Shown: in pieces, positions 16,875 to 25,125 of the stretch
How positions within the stretch are numbered: position 1 is the stretch's first letter
Layout of the letters: the number at the start of each line of letters is the position of its first letter
Source: Phascolarctobacterium sp.
GTDB taxonomy: Bacteria > Bacillota > Negativicutes > Acidaminococcales > Acidaminococcaceae
Length of the DNA: 64,000 nucleotides
NCBI GenBank assembly: GCA_003150755.1
Contig: QAMT01000004.1
Coordinates: 481,712-545,711 of the forward strand
Direction: 5' to 3'
Position numbers and translations under genes: made by a program
The notes under the pieces: model-generated
What the model saw: the letters and a program-made list of their open reading frames with translations, nothing else
Databases searched by the model: none
Told to the model about the DNA's origin: nothing

Positions 16875-17672
16875 TTACAGTTTAAAGCCGCCGAATTCTG
16901 CCATGCAGTGCGCACATCCGCAGGTTTCGGTGTCCTCACTGTTATCGGCAATAAAGGCTTCTATCAGCTGAGCCATGTTTTTACCGCTCTGCGCCATTGC
17001 TTCTACAACCTCGGCATGGGAAAGCGGCGTCGGCGAAATACCTGCTGCCATATTGGTAACAATACTGCAATTTGTATAGCACATTTCTGCTTCACGTGCC
17101 AGTACGGATTCCGGCAGGTTGGTCATCCCAACCAGGTCGCCGCCCAGCATGGCAAACATTTTAATTTCAGCTGCTGTTTCAAAGCGCGGGCCTTCCGTGC
17201 ATACATAGCAGCCGGTTTTATGGAACGGGATATCAGTTTTTTCAAGGCATTTGATAACTTTGGCACGCAGGCGCGGGCAGTACGGATTTGTAAAATCCAC
17301 ATGGGCTACGCCACGTTCCGGAGTATCGTAAAAAGTATTGACGCGGCTTTTGGTAAAGTCAAGCGCTTGGTCGCACACAACAAAGTGCCCGGCTTTCATG
17401 TCCTTATTTAAAGAGCCCACTGCCGTTGTTGCAAAAATTTCTTCTGTGCCAAGGCTTTTTAAAGCCCAGATATTAGCGCGGTAATTTACTTTGTGCGGCG
17501 GTACGCTGTGCCCCACACCGTGGCGGGTAATAAACACAACCTGATTGCCATGCAGCGTGCCAACCCTGCAAAGGGCATCGCCGTAAGGCGTGGTAATTAC
17601 CTTTTCTTCAAAATCTGCCAGTGCGTCCGGGCTGTATACGCCCGTGCCGCCAATAATTGCTATTTTGCGCAT
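16875..17672 (-). CDS. mtnP: S-methyl-5'-thioadenosine phosphorylase
   Basis: Purine nucleoside phosphorylase-family enzyme that phosphorolyses MTA to adenine and 5-methylthioribose-1-phosphate. 265 residues. The N-terminal IGGTGVYSPDAL, VVFITRHGVGHSVPPHKVNYRAN phosphate-binding region, TAVGSLN and CTEGPRFETAAEI purine/ribose region match MtnP, and MTNLPE lies in the substrate pocket. It begins one base after the HAD phosphatase ends, so the two are co-translated. The C-terminal CGCAHCMAEF cysteine pair is an uncommon addition of unknown meaning. Confidence 0.93.
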   Translation of the reverse strand: MRKIAIIGGTGVYSPDALADFEEKVITTPYGDALCRVGTLHGNQVVFITRHGVGHSVPPHKVNYRANIWALKSLGTEEIFATTAVGSLNKDMKAGHFVVCDQALDFTKSRVNTFYDTPERGVAHVDFTNPYCPRLRAKVIKCLEKTDIPFHKTGCYVCTEGPRFETAAEIKMFAMLGGDLVGMTNLPESVLAREAEMCYTNCSIVTNMAAGISPTPLSHAEVVEAMAQSGKNMAQLIEAFIADNSEDTETCGCAHCMAEFGGFKL

Positions 17673-17673
17673 T

Positions 17674-18336
17674 TTAATCCTCCTGTTTGTTAATTTTATC
17701 TATCAGTCTAACCAAATCTTCCATTTTATTCAAAACATAATCCGGCTTGCCTTCGCTTAAAATGTAATCCCAGTCAAAGCTGGTGTAGCGTACTGCTGCT
17801 GTGTGGCAGCCTGCGACCCTTGCGCTTTGCAAATCAAACGGGCTGTCGCCAACACCGATACATTCCGCGCCGCTTAATCCAAGCTGCTGCAAAGCCATCA
17901 GGCTCGGCCCTGGCAGGGGTTTATGCTCTGCACAGTCCGTACAGGTAACAACCGCGCTGAAATATTTTTCCAGTCCATAAAAGCCAAGCCCGCGCAGCGC
18001 CATCGGACGCTTTTTAGAGGTGACAACCGCCATTTTGATGCCGCGTTCAGCCAGCGCTGCAAGCGATTCGTTGATGCCTTCAAACGGCTGAATCCACTCG
18101 TCGTGATGCGCCACGTTGTATTTTCTGTACCGCGTGCAGAACTCCTCTGCCATCTCTTCCGGCATGTATGCTTTGACAGCCGTCAACAGCGGCAGGCCGA
18201 AACCTGCAACCAGCTCGCTGTCGCTTGGCACCGGCAGCCCCATTTCCTTAAACGTCAGGCGGAAACATTCCAGAATGAGCGGCGTTGTGTTGATAAGCGT
18301 GCCGTCAAGGTCAAACAAAACTCCCTTTATCTTCAC
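17674..18336 (-). CDS. HAD-superfamily phosphatase (PpaX/Gph-like)
   Basis: Haloacid dehalogenase-type hydrolase, 220 residues, with all core motifs: FDLDGTLINTTP (nucleophile Asp and acid/base Asp), VVTSKKRPMALRGL (Thr and Lys) and GVGDSPFDLQSARVAG (acidic metal site). A helical cap follows the first motif. The start is GTG 18336 with AAGGAG upstream. Family members hydrolyse phosphoglycolate, pyrophosphate or sugar phosphates. As first gene of the MTA operon it might act on a sugar-phosphate intermediate or by-product, but sequence alone does not show the substrate. Confidence 0.82.
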   Translation of the reverse strand: MKIKGVLFDLDGTLINTTPLILECFRLTFKEMGLPVPSDSELVAGFGLPLLTAVKAYMPEEMAEEFCTRYRKYNVAHHDEWIQPFEGINESLAALAERGIKMAVVTSKKRPMALRGLGFYGLEKYFSAVVTCTDCAEHKPLPGPSLMALQQLGLSGAECIGVGDSPFDLQSARVAGCHTAAVRYTSFDWDYILSEGKPDYVLNKMEDLVRLIDKINKQED

Positions 18337-18405
18337 AAAAATCTCCTTAAAATTATTAAAACTTTATCTTTTAATAATACCATAAAAGTGCCTTAAAATA
18401 AAGAT

Positions 18406-18433
18406 TGGCGGCTTTGATTTATCAAAACCGCCA
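18406..18433 (-). terminator. Terminator of the lar/envelope operon
   Basis: TGGCGGCTTTGAT (18406-18418) pairs with ATCAAAACCGCCA (18421-18433); on the minus strand the hairpin is followed by ATCTTTATTTT. Confidence 0.75.
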
Positions 18434-18455
18434 CAATAATCAAACTATTAACTTA

Positions 18456-20006
18456 TCAATATTTTTCCAGAATCATAATGCCGTCTTTTTCTTTAATGAT
18501 GCGCAGATTCTGAATTGCCTCCGGATTTTGCAGGCGCTTATATTCCAAACGGCGCACTACAATATACTTCGGCGCAGCATCCGTTACGGCATTTTGCAAA
18601 GCATCGGTTTTAGGCAGCATCTCTTCGCTTGCAATGCCGGTGTAGTACATAAAGCCGGGACGCAGAAATTTATCGACATATACCGTTTTTGAAGTGTCGC
18701 AAGCCGCGCGGTATTCTTCCGCCATTGTCCTGACACTGAATTTATCCGCGACAGGCGGCAGGATGAACGAAAAGGCAATCAGCATGGTTAAAAAGCCCAT
18801 TGCCGCGTGCAGATAGCCTGCAAAAATTACATCGCGCTCGCGCCACAAAAACCAGATAATTACAAGGCCGATGATAATAGTAGTGCCGCTTAAAACGCTT
18901 GCCTCCAGCGCAGCTTCCGGCAGCTGCTGCCCGCCGATATACCAGCCAGCGCCAAGCAGCAAAAACATTACTGCCGTACCGATTACCCACGACAGCAAAG
19001 ATTCACCGCGCTGGCTTTCAAGCCTTGCCAGGTTCCAGCCGATGATGATGGCCAGTGCCGGGAACATCGGCAGGATATAAGAAACAAGTTTGGTTTGCGA
19101 AATGCTGAAAAATAACAGCACAAACACCCACCAGATATTAAAGAACGACATTTTTTGCAGTTCGCCGCTACTGGCTTCCGATATGGAGGCGCGGATGGAC
19201 TGCAATAAAAGCCCTGTCCACGGAAACATGCCGAGGATAATTACCGGCAGATAATACCACCACAATACGCGGTCCGGATGCTCCGGCGTGGTAAAGCGCG
19301 TTAAGTTATGAAAGCCTAAAAAGGTGTTGATGAACTCCATGCCGTGCACCTGATACATTAAATAATACCAAGGTGCAGCAATGGCAAAATAAACAAGCAG
19401 CCCGCGGATAACGTGCATTTTTAAAATCTCACGCAGGTTGCCGGTAAACAGAAGATGCAGAAAAATTATCGCACCGGGAAACACAATGCCGATAGGGCCT
19501 TTGGTAACGGTTGCCAAAGCCATCGCCACATACATTACCCAGTACCATTTATGCAGGTAGCACAATAATGCCGCCGTCATAAAAAACAGCAATGTTGTAT
19601 CGGTAACGGCAGCCTTGCCCAGATAAAAGAATTCCACACATGTCGTTAAAACGATGGAAGCCCAAAAGCCTGCACGTTCGCTGAAAATATTGCTTATGGA
19701 AAAATAAAGCATAACGCTTGTTGCCACTGCCATTAAAGCAGCCGGAAAGCGCGCCGCTGCTTCGCCATCGCCAAACAGCCCAAAAGAAATGCTGACCAGC
19801 CAGTAATACATCGGCGGCTTATCGTACCAGTAGTTATCAAAAATGCGCGGCGACAGATAATCGCCGTATTTAATCATTTCGCGCGCTGTTTCTGCATAAA
19901 CCGGCTCGTCCGGGTCAAAAAGCGGTACGGAGCCGATGCCCCATAAAATAGTTATCAGTGCCAAAACAGCAATAATAATCAGGCTTTGCAGGTTTAAATT
20001 TTTCAT
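18456..20006 (-). CDS. ArnT/PMT-family membrane glycosyltransferase
   Basis: Integral-membrane glycosyltransferase of the GT39/GT83 type that transfers a sugar from a polyprenyl-phosphate donor on the outer face of the inner membrane. About 516 residues with some twelve hydrophobic segments. The first periplasmic loop has the family acidic motif in PLFDPDEPVYAETAREM and DNYWYDKPPMYYW. ATG 20006 is preferred to TTG 20009 since GGAAGGAAGG lies upstream; it overlaps the epimerase stop by one base. With the flippase-like and epimerase genes it probably decorates lipid A, LPS or another surface glycan of a diderm cell. The acceptor is unknown. Confidence 0.85.
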   Translation of the reverse strand: MKNLNLQSLIIIAVLALITILWGIGSVPLFDPDEPVYAETAREMIKYGDYLSPRIFDNYWYDKPPMYYWLVSISFGLFGDGEAAARFPAALMAVATSVMLYFSISNIFSERAGFWASIVLTTCVEFFYLGKAAVTDTTLLFFMTAALLCYLHKWYWVMYVAMALATVTKGPIGIVFPGAIIFLHLLFTGNLREILKMHVIRGLLVYFAIAAPWYYLMYQVHGMEFINTFLGFHNLTRFTTPEHPDRVLWWYYLPVIILGMFPWTGLLLQSIRASISEASSGELQKMSFFNIWWVFVLLFFSISQTKLVSYILPMFPALAIIIGWNLARLESQRGESLLSWVIGTAVMFLLLGAGWYIGGQQLPEAALEASVLSGTTIIIGLVIIWFLWRERDVIFAGYLHAAMGFLTMLIAFSFILPPVADKFSVRTMAEEYRAACDTSKTVYVDKFLRPGFMYYTGIASEEMLPKTDALQNAVTDAAPKYIVVRRLEYKRLQNPEAIQNLRIIKEKDGIMILEKY

Positions 20007-20941
20007 CAATTACCTTCCTTCCGGCGTGCTGCATAATCGTTGTAAGTTTTTGGTATGCCGTGCTCAATATCCATTTCCGGCACAAAACCGAGCAAGGTTT
20101 TAAGCCTTTCATTGCTGAGCACCGAGCGGAAAATATCGCCGCTGCGCTCCGGCGCATAATTAACGGTCAAATCGTGCCCACAGGCAGTTTTAAACGCACC
20201 CAGCAGGCTGTTCAGCGAGGTTTCCCTGCCGGTCGAAATATTGATTATGTTGAATCCTGTCAGTTTCAGTGCTTTGGCAGCAGCTTTGGCAATATCGCCT
20301 GCATAAACAAAATCGCGCGTTTGTTCACCGTTGCCGAATATGGTCAGCGGTTTATCCTGCGCCAGCAGCTTGCAGAAGATACTGATAACGCCGCCTTCCC
20401 CGCCTTCGCCCTGACGCTCGCCGTACACGTTGGCAAAACGCAGCACAATGCTGTTCAGCCCATACAAATCATGGTACATGCGCAGGTAGTGTTCGCTCGT
20501 CATTTTAGTAATACCATAGCACGACGTCGGCACAAGCGGCAAATCTTCCGTCAGCGGGATATTGGGGTTATCGCCGTAAACGGCAGCGCTGGAAGAAAAT
20601 ACCATCGTTTTAACGCCGTATTTACGGCAGGCTTCCAGAACATTAAGAAGCCCCAGTAGATTGGTTTTGCAGTCTTCCTGCGGATGCTGCAAAGAATACG
20701 GCACCATCGTCTGCGCCGCAAAATGGATAACGGCATCAAAATTTTCTGCCGCAAACATGTTATCAACTGCCTCCGCATCACAAATATCGCCCACGCAAAG
20801 CTTTATACCCTGCGGGACGTTTTTGGCTGAACCGGTTGATAAATTATCGAAAACCACGGTTTCATGTTCCTTCTGCGCATCAAGATACGCCAGAAGGTGC
20901 GAGCCGATAAAACCGGCGCCGCCCGTAACAAGTAATTTCAT
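20006..20941 (-). CDS. NAD-dependent nucleotide-sugar epimerase/dehydratase (GalE-like)
   Basis: Extended short-chain dehydrogenase acting on a nucleotide sugar, 311 residues. The N-terminal GGAGFIGSHLLAYL binds NAD; VIHFAAQTMVPYSLQ, SSSAAVYGDNP and the YGITKMTSE catalytic Tyr/Lys segment are typical for UDP-glucose/UDP-GlcNAc 4-epimerases. FANVYGERQGEGGEGGVISIF is the sugar-binding loop. The exact sugar cannot be assigned. It overlaps both neighbours by one base and likely supplies the sugar used by the ArnT-like enzyme. Confidence 0.87.
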   Translation of the reverse strand: MKLLVTGGAGFIGSHLLAYLDAQKEHETVVFDNLSTGSAKNVPQGIKLCVGDICDAEAVDNMFAAENFDAVIHFAAQTMVPYSLQHPQEDCKTNLLGLLNVLEACRKYGVKTMVFSSSAAVYGDNPNIPLTEDLPLVPTSCYGITKMTSEHYLRMYHDLYGLNSIVLRFANVYGERQGEGGEGGVISIFCKLLAQDKPLTIFGNGEQTRDFVYAGDIAKAAAKALKLTGFNIINISTGRETSLNSLLGAFKTACGHDLTVNYAPERSGDIFRSVLSNERLKTLLGFVPEMDIEHGIPKTYNDYAARRKEGN

Positions 20942-21942
20942 TAACTGTCTCTCTCTTTCAAATTATTGGCTGACATAATATTAGAGCCAAACGCGCGGAT
21001 AGAAACAAACGCGCCCAGCAAAAACGGAAAATATTCCGCCGTAAAACGCCACAAAACGGCCATAATACCAACCATGCCTTCCGGCAAAAGCGCGGTAAAC
21101 AGCACTAAAAAGCCTGCTTCGGCAATGCCGCTGCCGCCCGGCGTCGGCGAAAAATACAATACCAGGTTCAAAAGCACCATACGCCCCATAACCTGCAGCC
21201 AGTCAAACTGTATATTCATACCCATAAAAAACATGGGCACAGTTGCATAAATACCCAACAGGCTAAGGCCCGATTCCACAAAAGCACGCAGCACCTTAAA
21301 CGGATGCTTGCCGATAATGAAGGATGCTTTTTTAAATTCGTAGTAGCTGTTGAAGCATTTGCGGCGGTAATCATGCGACAGCTTGCCGGTAAGCGCTACC
21401 AGCCAGAACTCCGGATAGCGGGTACGCATCAATAACACAACCGCCACCGGAATAGAAATAAATATTACCGATACCGTAGCGATAACCGCAGGCGGCATCC
21501 ATTCACTCAGAAAGGCATCGTTATATAAAACAACCGGCACCAGAAGGATTAAAAAAGTTATCGACATAATCGTGCGCACAAAAACAATTACCGTCGCCTT
21601 GGCAACCGGCACGTTAGCGCGTTTCATAAACATAATCTGCGCTATGGCGCCGCCGCTAGCACCCGGCGTAAGCACCGCCAGAAAGTAATTGCTTAAAACT
21701 ACATTGATAACCTCTTTAACGCTCAGGCGTTCATCAGTAACACGCGCCAGCGTCATCAGCCTCAGGCCGTCAAAAATAAGCCCCACAGCCAGAATGCCAA
21801 AGGCAGCCGCAATGCTCCAGGGTTTAAACATGGTTAAATACTGAAGCGCCCTTATATCAAATGTAAAATAGATAACTGCCGCCGAAATGAGGACAATAAT
21901 TACAAAAACCAGCAGCAGCCTGCGTAATAATTTTTTGTTCAT
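20941..21942 (-). CDS. Lysylphosphatidylglycerol synthase-type transmembrane protein (UPF0104/YbhN-like)
   Basis: Polytopic inner-membrane protein, 333 residues, eight or so hydrophobic segments, related to the membrane part of MprF. Conserved patches are NYFLAVLTPGASGGAIAQI and YFSPTPGGSGIAEAGF, both characteristic of this family, which is suspected to flip lipids or lipid-linked sugars. There is no synthase domain. Located between a deacetylase and a nucleotide-sugar epimerase, it may move the lipid-linked donor used by the ArnT-like transferase; this is inference from context. Confidence 0.83.
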   Translation of the reverse strand: MNKKLLRRLLLVFVIIVLISAAVIYFTFDIRALQYLTMFKPWSIAAAFGILAVGLIFDGLRLMTLARVTDERLSVKEVINVVLSNYFLAVLTPGASGGAIAQIMFMKRANVPVAKATVIVFVRTIMSITFLILLVPVVLYNDAFLSEWMPPAVIATVSVIFISIPVAVVLLMRTRYPEFWLVALTGKLSHDYRRKCFNSYYEFKKASFIIGKHPFKVLRAFVESGLSLLGIYATVPMFFMGMNIQFDWLQVMGRMVLLNLVLYFSPTPGGSGIAEAGFLVLFTALLPEGMVGIMAVLWRFTAEYFPFLLGAFVSIRAFGSNIMSANNLKERDS

Positions 21943-21944
21943 AA

Positions 21945-22790
21945 TTAAAGCCCGCCAAAATTAATTAATTTTATTCCGTGCTCCCTGACTATCTTTTTGT
22001 TGTCACCGTCAAGAAAAGCATTCAGTTCGTCTTGCCAGTGATAACCCCACGTAAAATTCTGCGCCAGCACCGCGCTGTCCAGCCCCGGATGCGTCATAAT
22101 CTCGCTTGTTCCGTCCGGCAGGTTCAGCAAAATGCTGCGCACCAATGTTTTGTTTAAATTACCGCCTGCCAGCATGCCGAAAAAGTGCTGCGGGTAAACA
22201 AGCCCCGCCCCTTTGGCTTTGCTTCTGGCAAGCATTGTGCAAAAACTCAGGCCGTCACGGCCGATTTTCCTGCCAATTCCGGCTTTAAAGCCGCCCGACC
22301 AGAAAATATTTTCGCCCGGCATGCGGATTTTTTTGATGCCGTATTTTTGGCACAAACGCACAACAATACCGGCAATGCCCGGCAAAACATGCATGTGCTG
22401 ATGGCTGTCGATATGCGTAGGTTTAATACCGGCTGCCAGAACTTTTTCTATCTGCGTTGTAAGCTCTTTTTCAAGTTCAGCTTCCTTTATACTACCAGTA
22501 TACCATTTTTTTGCAAAAACTGTATAATCTTCCGCAAAAACTCCGTCCGCCGTCAATAAAGAATTTACGCCGCTGCGGCAGGCAGGTTTTACCCCGCCCA
22601 CCAAAGTAAGGTGAATACCTATCCCCAGCGAAGGATTGGCCTTTGCCAGCTGCACCGCTTCATCAAAATACGGCGCACTCGGCATCAGCGAAGTACTGGT
22701 AATCATCCCTTCCCTGTGCCCTTTAATAATTCCTTTATTTATCAATGGATGCAGGCCGAAATCATCGGCGTTAATTATCAGTTTTTTCAT
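21945..22790 (-). CDS. ChbG/HpnK-family (YdjC) carbohydrate deacetylase
   Basis: Metal-dependent deacetylase of the YdjC fold, 281 residues. INADDFGLHPLINKGI gives the first Asp, GIGIHLTLVGG a His ligand, THIDSHQHMHVLPGI the HxxxH metal site, and EIMTHPG the C-terminal His. Relatives remove an acetyl group from chitooligosaccharides or from N-acetylglucosaminyl lipids such as hopanoids. Here it is followed by flippase-like, epimerase and transferase genes, so deacetylation of a lipid-linked amino sugar is a reasonable guess. Confidence 0.87.
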   Translation of the reverse strand: MKKLIINADDFGLHPLINKGIIKGHREGMITSTSLMPSAPYFDEAVQLAKANPSLGIGIHLTLVGGVKPACRSGVNSLLTADGVFAEDYTVFAKKWYTGSIKEAELEKELTTQIEKVLAAGIKPTHIDSHQHMHVLPGIAGIVVRLCQKYGIKKIRMPGENIFWSGGFKAGIGRKIGRDGLSFCTMLARSKAKGAGLVYPQHFFGMLAGGNLNKTLVRSILLNLPDGTSEIMTHPGLDSAVLAQNFTWGYHWQDELNAFLDGDNKKIVREHGIKLINFGGL

Positions 22791-22801
22791 GGTTTCTCCG
22801 C

Positions 22802-23719
22802 TTAAATTCTTTTATAATTGGCAAAATGCAGCTTTACAAAATTGTTCAGGGCATCTTTACCAAATTTTTGCGCCAGCATACGTGCGCAATCCGTCGCTGC
22901 CGCCCCGCCGCCTTTCGGCAGCGGCATACCTGCCTGTTTTTCAAGTTCCGCCATAATGCGCAAAAACTCGGCGCGCGCAAGTACAGAAGCCGCCGCTACC
23001 GCGATATCTGCTTCGGCTTTGGGCATCTGCACTACGTTTACATCCGGGAACTTGGCATGAACCATGCCGCGGATATTGTTATTGACCGCAAAACGGTCTA
23101 CCAGCGCATAATTGCACTGCGGGCATTTGGCCAGGGCAGCACATAAGGCTGCCGCATGCCCGCTGCTGAGCAGGTGGTTCAGGTTCTGCCCCGCCGCCTT
23201 AATCTGCGCATAACGGTAATTATACATCTTCGGCGTCAGCGCGAGGACAGACGTGCTTACTGCTGTTTGCTCAATCTGTTCGCGCAGTTGCACCACATCC
23301 TTATCGCTTACTATTTTGCAATCCTTTACGCCGATATTAAACAGCTTCGCCGCACTTTTTTCATCGCAGATAACTGCGGCAACTACCAAAGGCCCAATAA
23401 AATCACCTTTGCCGGATTCATCACTGCCAGCCCAGATGCCACGGAAATCCGGAAAATCCTTCAGCAGACGGTAATCGGCACCGGCTGCGTTTTCCTGCAT
23501 CAGTACGTTTTTGCATTTATCGGTAAAAGCAGCATTTTTGCCGCTCCATACCAGTTTCAAGCCTTTTTTGCCGTTATAGACGGATAAAGTTGTTTTATCG
23601 CTGCCGCTTGTCAGCACAAGCTGCCTGCCGTACTGCAACGGTTTTTCTTCCGTATTGATGCCGTTTGCCTTAAACTCTTGGACAATACCGGCGATATAGG
23701 CGTTAAAATCAGTGCTCAA
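22802..23719 (-). CDS. rnhC: Ribonuclease HIII
   Basis: Type 2 RNase H that removes RNA from RNA-DNA hybrids; the HIII form is typical of Firmicutes. 305 residues: an N-terminal TBP-like substrate-binding domain (about 1-85) with KKGLKLVWSG, then the catalytic domain. The active-site DE is in AGSDESGKGDFIGPLVVAA, further acids are in ALVDRFAVNN and EADIAVAAASVLARAEF. The start is TTG 23719 with GGAGG six bases upstream, overlapping the larC end by 11 bp. It appears to be a housekeeping gene embedded in the lar operon. Confidence 0.92.
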   Translation of the reverse strand: MSTDFNAYIAGIVQEFKANGINTEEKPLQYGRQLVLTSGSDKTTLSVYNGKKGLKLVWSGKNAAFTDKCKNVLMQENAAGADYRLLKDFPDFRGIWAGSDESGKGDFIGPLVVAAVICDEKSAAKLFNIGVKDCKIVSDKDVVQLREQIEQTAVSTSVLALTPKMYNYRYAQIKAAGQNLNHLLSSGHAAALCAALAKCPQCNYALVDRFAVNNNIRGMVHAKFPDVNVVQMPKAEADIAVAAASVLARAEFLRIMAELEKQAGMPLPKGGGAAATDCARMLAQKFGKDALNNFVKLHFANYKRI

Positions 23720-25121
23720 GCTGGGCCTCCGCAGCTGCTGCCGCCATTTGCATAATCTTTTTCAACGGTACGCCCGTATTTTCTGCAAGTTTGCGGCAAT
23801 CTTCAAACTCCGGCGCAATATTTAAAATCTGTCCGCCAGCTTTGGAATATTTTACCTTAACCGCTCCCTGCGGTAAAGCTATTTCAATAAAGCAGCGCTC
23901 GCTGCAATGGCGCGCAACATCATAATAACGCACGCCCAAAGTGGTAGTTTCAGTTAAAATTATCTTTTCCAGCACCGGCAAGTCCTGCGGATTCATCAAT
24001 ACAGAAAGCATCTGCGCCGGACGGCCTTTTTTCATAATTATCGGTGTAATCCAGGCATCAAGCGCACCGGCAGCCATAAGTTTTTCCTGCACATAAGGCC
24101 ATACCTCGCCGCTCATATCGTCGATATTGCATTCGGCAACGGTAAGGCCACCGTGTTTTTCACTTGCAACAGTGCCAAGGCTTACGCGCAAAACATTAGG
24201 TATTTCGAGGTTTCTTGTGCCTGCGCCGTAGCCAACCTTTTCAGTTATAAAGCCCTTCGGCATATCAACAGAAGTTTCAGCCAGTGCCGCCATTAAAGCT
24301 GCACCCGTCGGCGTTGTAAGCTCGCGCGCCACATTGCCTTTGGCAAAAGCCAGGCCGTGAGCCAGAAGCTCTGCCGTTGCAGGGGCAGGCACTGGCATTA
24401 AGCCGTGTGCGCAATGCACAAAACCGTAGCCGGTTTTAATTTCCGATACATAAATTCGTTCAACGCCAAGATATTCCAGTGCCAGGCAGCTGCCGACGAT
24501 ATCAATAATCGTGTCAATCGCGCCGACTTCGTGGAAATGCACTTCTTCCAAAGTTTTGCCGTGGACCTTAGCTTCCGCAAGCCCCAGCATGCGGAATACG
24601 CTGATAGCTTTTTCTTTGATACCATCACTCAGGCCGGAGTTTTCGATAATGGTTTTAATATCGTTAAAGTTTCTGTGTTCATGGTGGTGATGATGGTGCA
24701 TAACCGTTTCTGCGCCTTCGTGCGCATGGCAGCAGTGATGTTCATGTTCATGCATAAGCCCTGCTTCTTCATGCTCGTGATGGTGGCAGCAGTGATGTTC
24801 GTGCGCTTCTGTATCATCATGATGATGGCAATGATGGCTTTCATCGCCAGTTTCACCGTGATGGTGGCAGTGATGCTCATGGCTGTGCTCCTGTTCTTCC
24901 AGTTCTGCAGCTTCCGTCACGCCGGGGATTTTAACATTAAAATACGCCGCGTTAATGCCGCATTTATCTGCGCGGGTATTGATAAGTTCATATTCGCCCA
25001 AATTCATTTTTTGCAGTTCGGATGCAATAAAATCCGCGTCAGCGCCCAAATCCAGCAATGCACCAAGCAGCATATTGCCGCTGATGCCGGAAAACGCTTC
25101 TATGTAAAGTGCTTTGTTCAT
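23709..25121 (-). CDS. larC: LarC, nickel insertion protein for nickel-pincer cofactor
   Basis: CTP-dependent cyclometallase that inserts nickel into the pincer nucleotide cofactor first found in lactate racemase. 470 residues in one uninterrupted frame, whereas the Lactobacillus plantarum gene needs a frameshift. N-terminal YIEAFSGISGNMLLGALLDLG and later HFHEVGAIDTIIDIVGSCLA, TPTGAALMAALAE and ECNIDDMSGEVW are family motifs. Residues 77-149 form an unusually long His-rich segment (with Cys pairs such as HHCCHHH), probably nickel storage or capture. GAGGTGAG precedes ATG 25121; larB ends 4 bp upstream. No larA or larE is seen in the window. Confidence 0.92.
   Translation of the reverse strand: MNKALYIEAFSGISGNMLLGALLDLGADADFIASELQKMNLGEYELINTRADKCGINAAYFNVKIPGVTEAAELEEQEHSHEHHCHHHGETGDESHHCHHHDDTEAHEHHCCHHHEHEEAGLMHEHEHHCCHAHEGAETVMHHHHHHEHRNFNDIKTIIENSGLSDGIKEKAISVFRMLGLAEAKVHGKTLEEVHFHEVGAIDTIIDIVGSCLALEYLGVERIYVSEIKTGYGFVHCAHGLMPVPAPATAELLAHGLAFAKGNVARELTTPTGAALMAALAETSVDMPKGFITEKVGYGAGTRNLEIPNVLRVSLGTVASEKHGGLTVAECNIDDMSGEVWPYVQEKLMAAGALDAWITPIIMKKGRPAQMLSVLMNPQDLPVLEKIILTETTTLGVRYYDVARHCSERCFIEIALPQGAVKVKYSKAGGQILNIAPEFEDCRKLAENTGVPLKKIMQMAAAAAEAQLEH
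24675..24893 (-). repeat. Histidine-rich low-complexity coding segment in larC
   Basis: About 73 codons, nearly half His (CAT/CAC), mixed with Glu/Asp and five Cys. Repeated HHHE/HEHHC units make the DNA locally repetitive. This is the likely nickel-binding insert of LarC. Confidence 0.8.
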
Positions 25122-25125
25122 TTTC

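Noticed and set aside
24675..24893. Possible CRISPR-like or minisatellite repeat
   Set aside because: The repetition is codon-level (His/Glu) inside larC without regular spacers.
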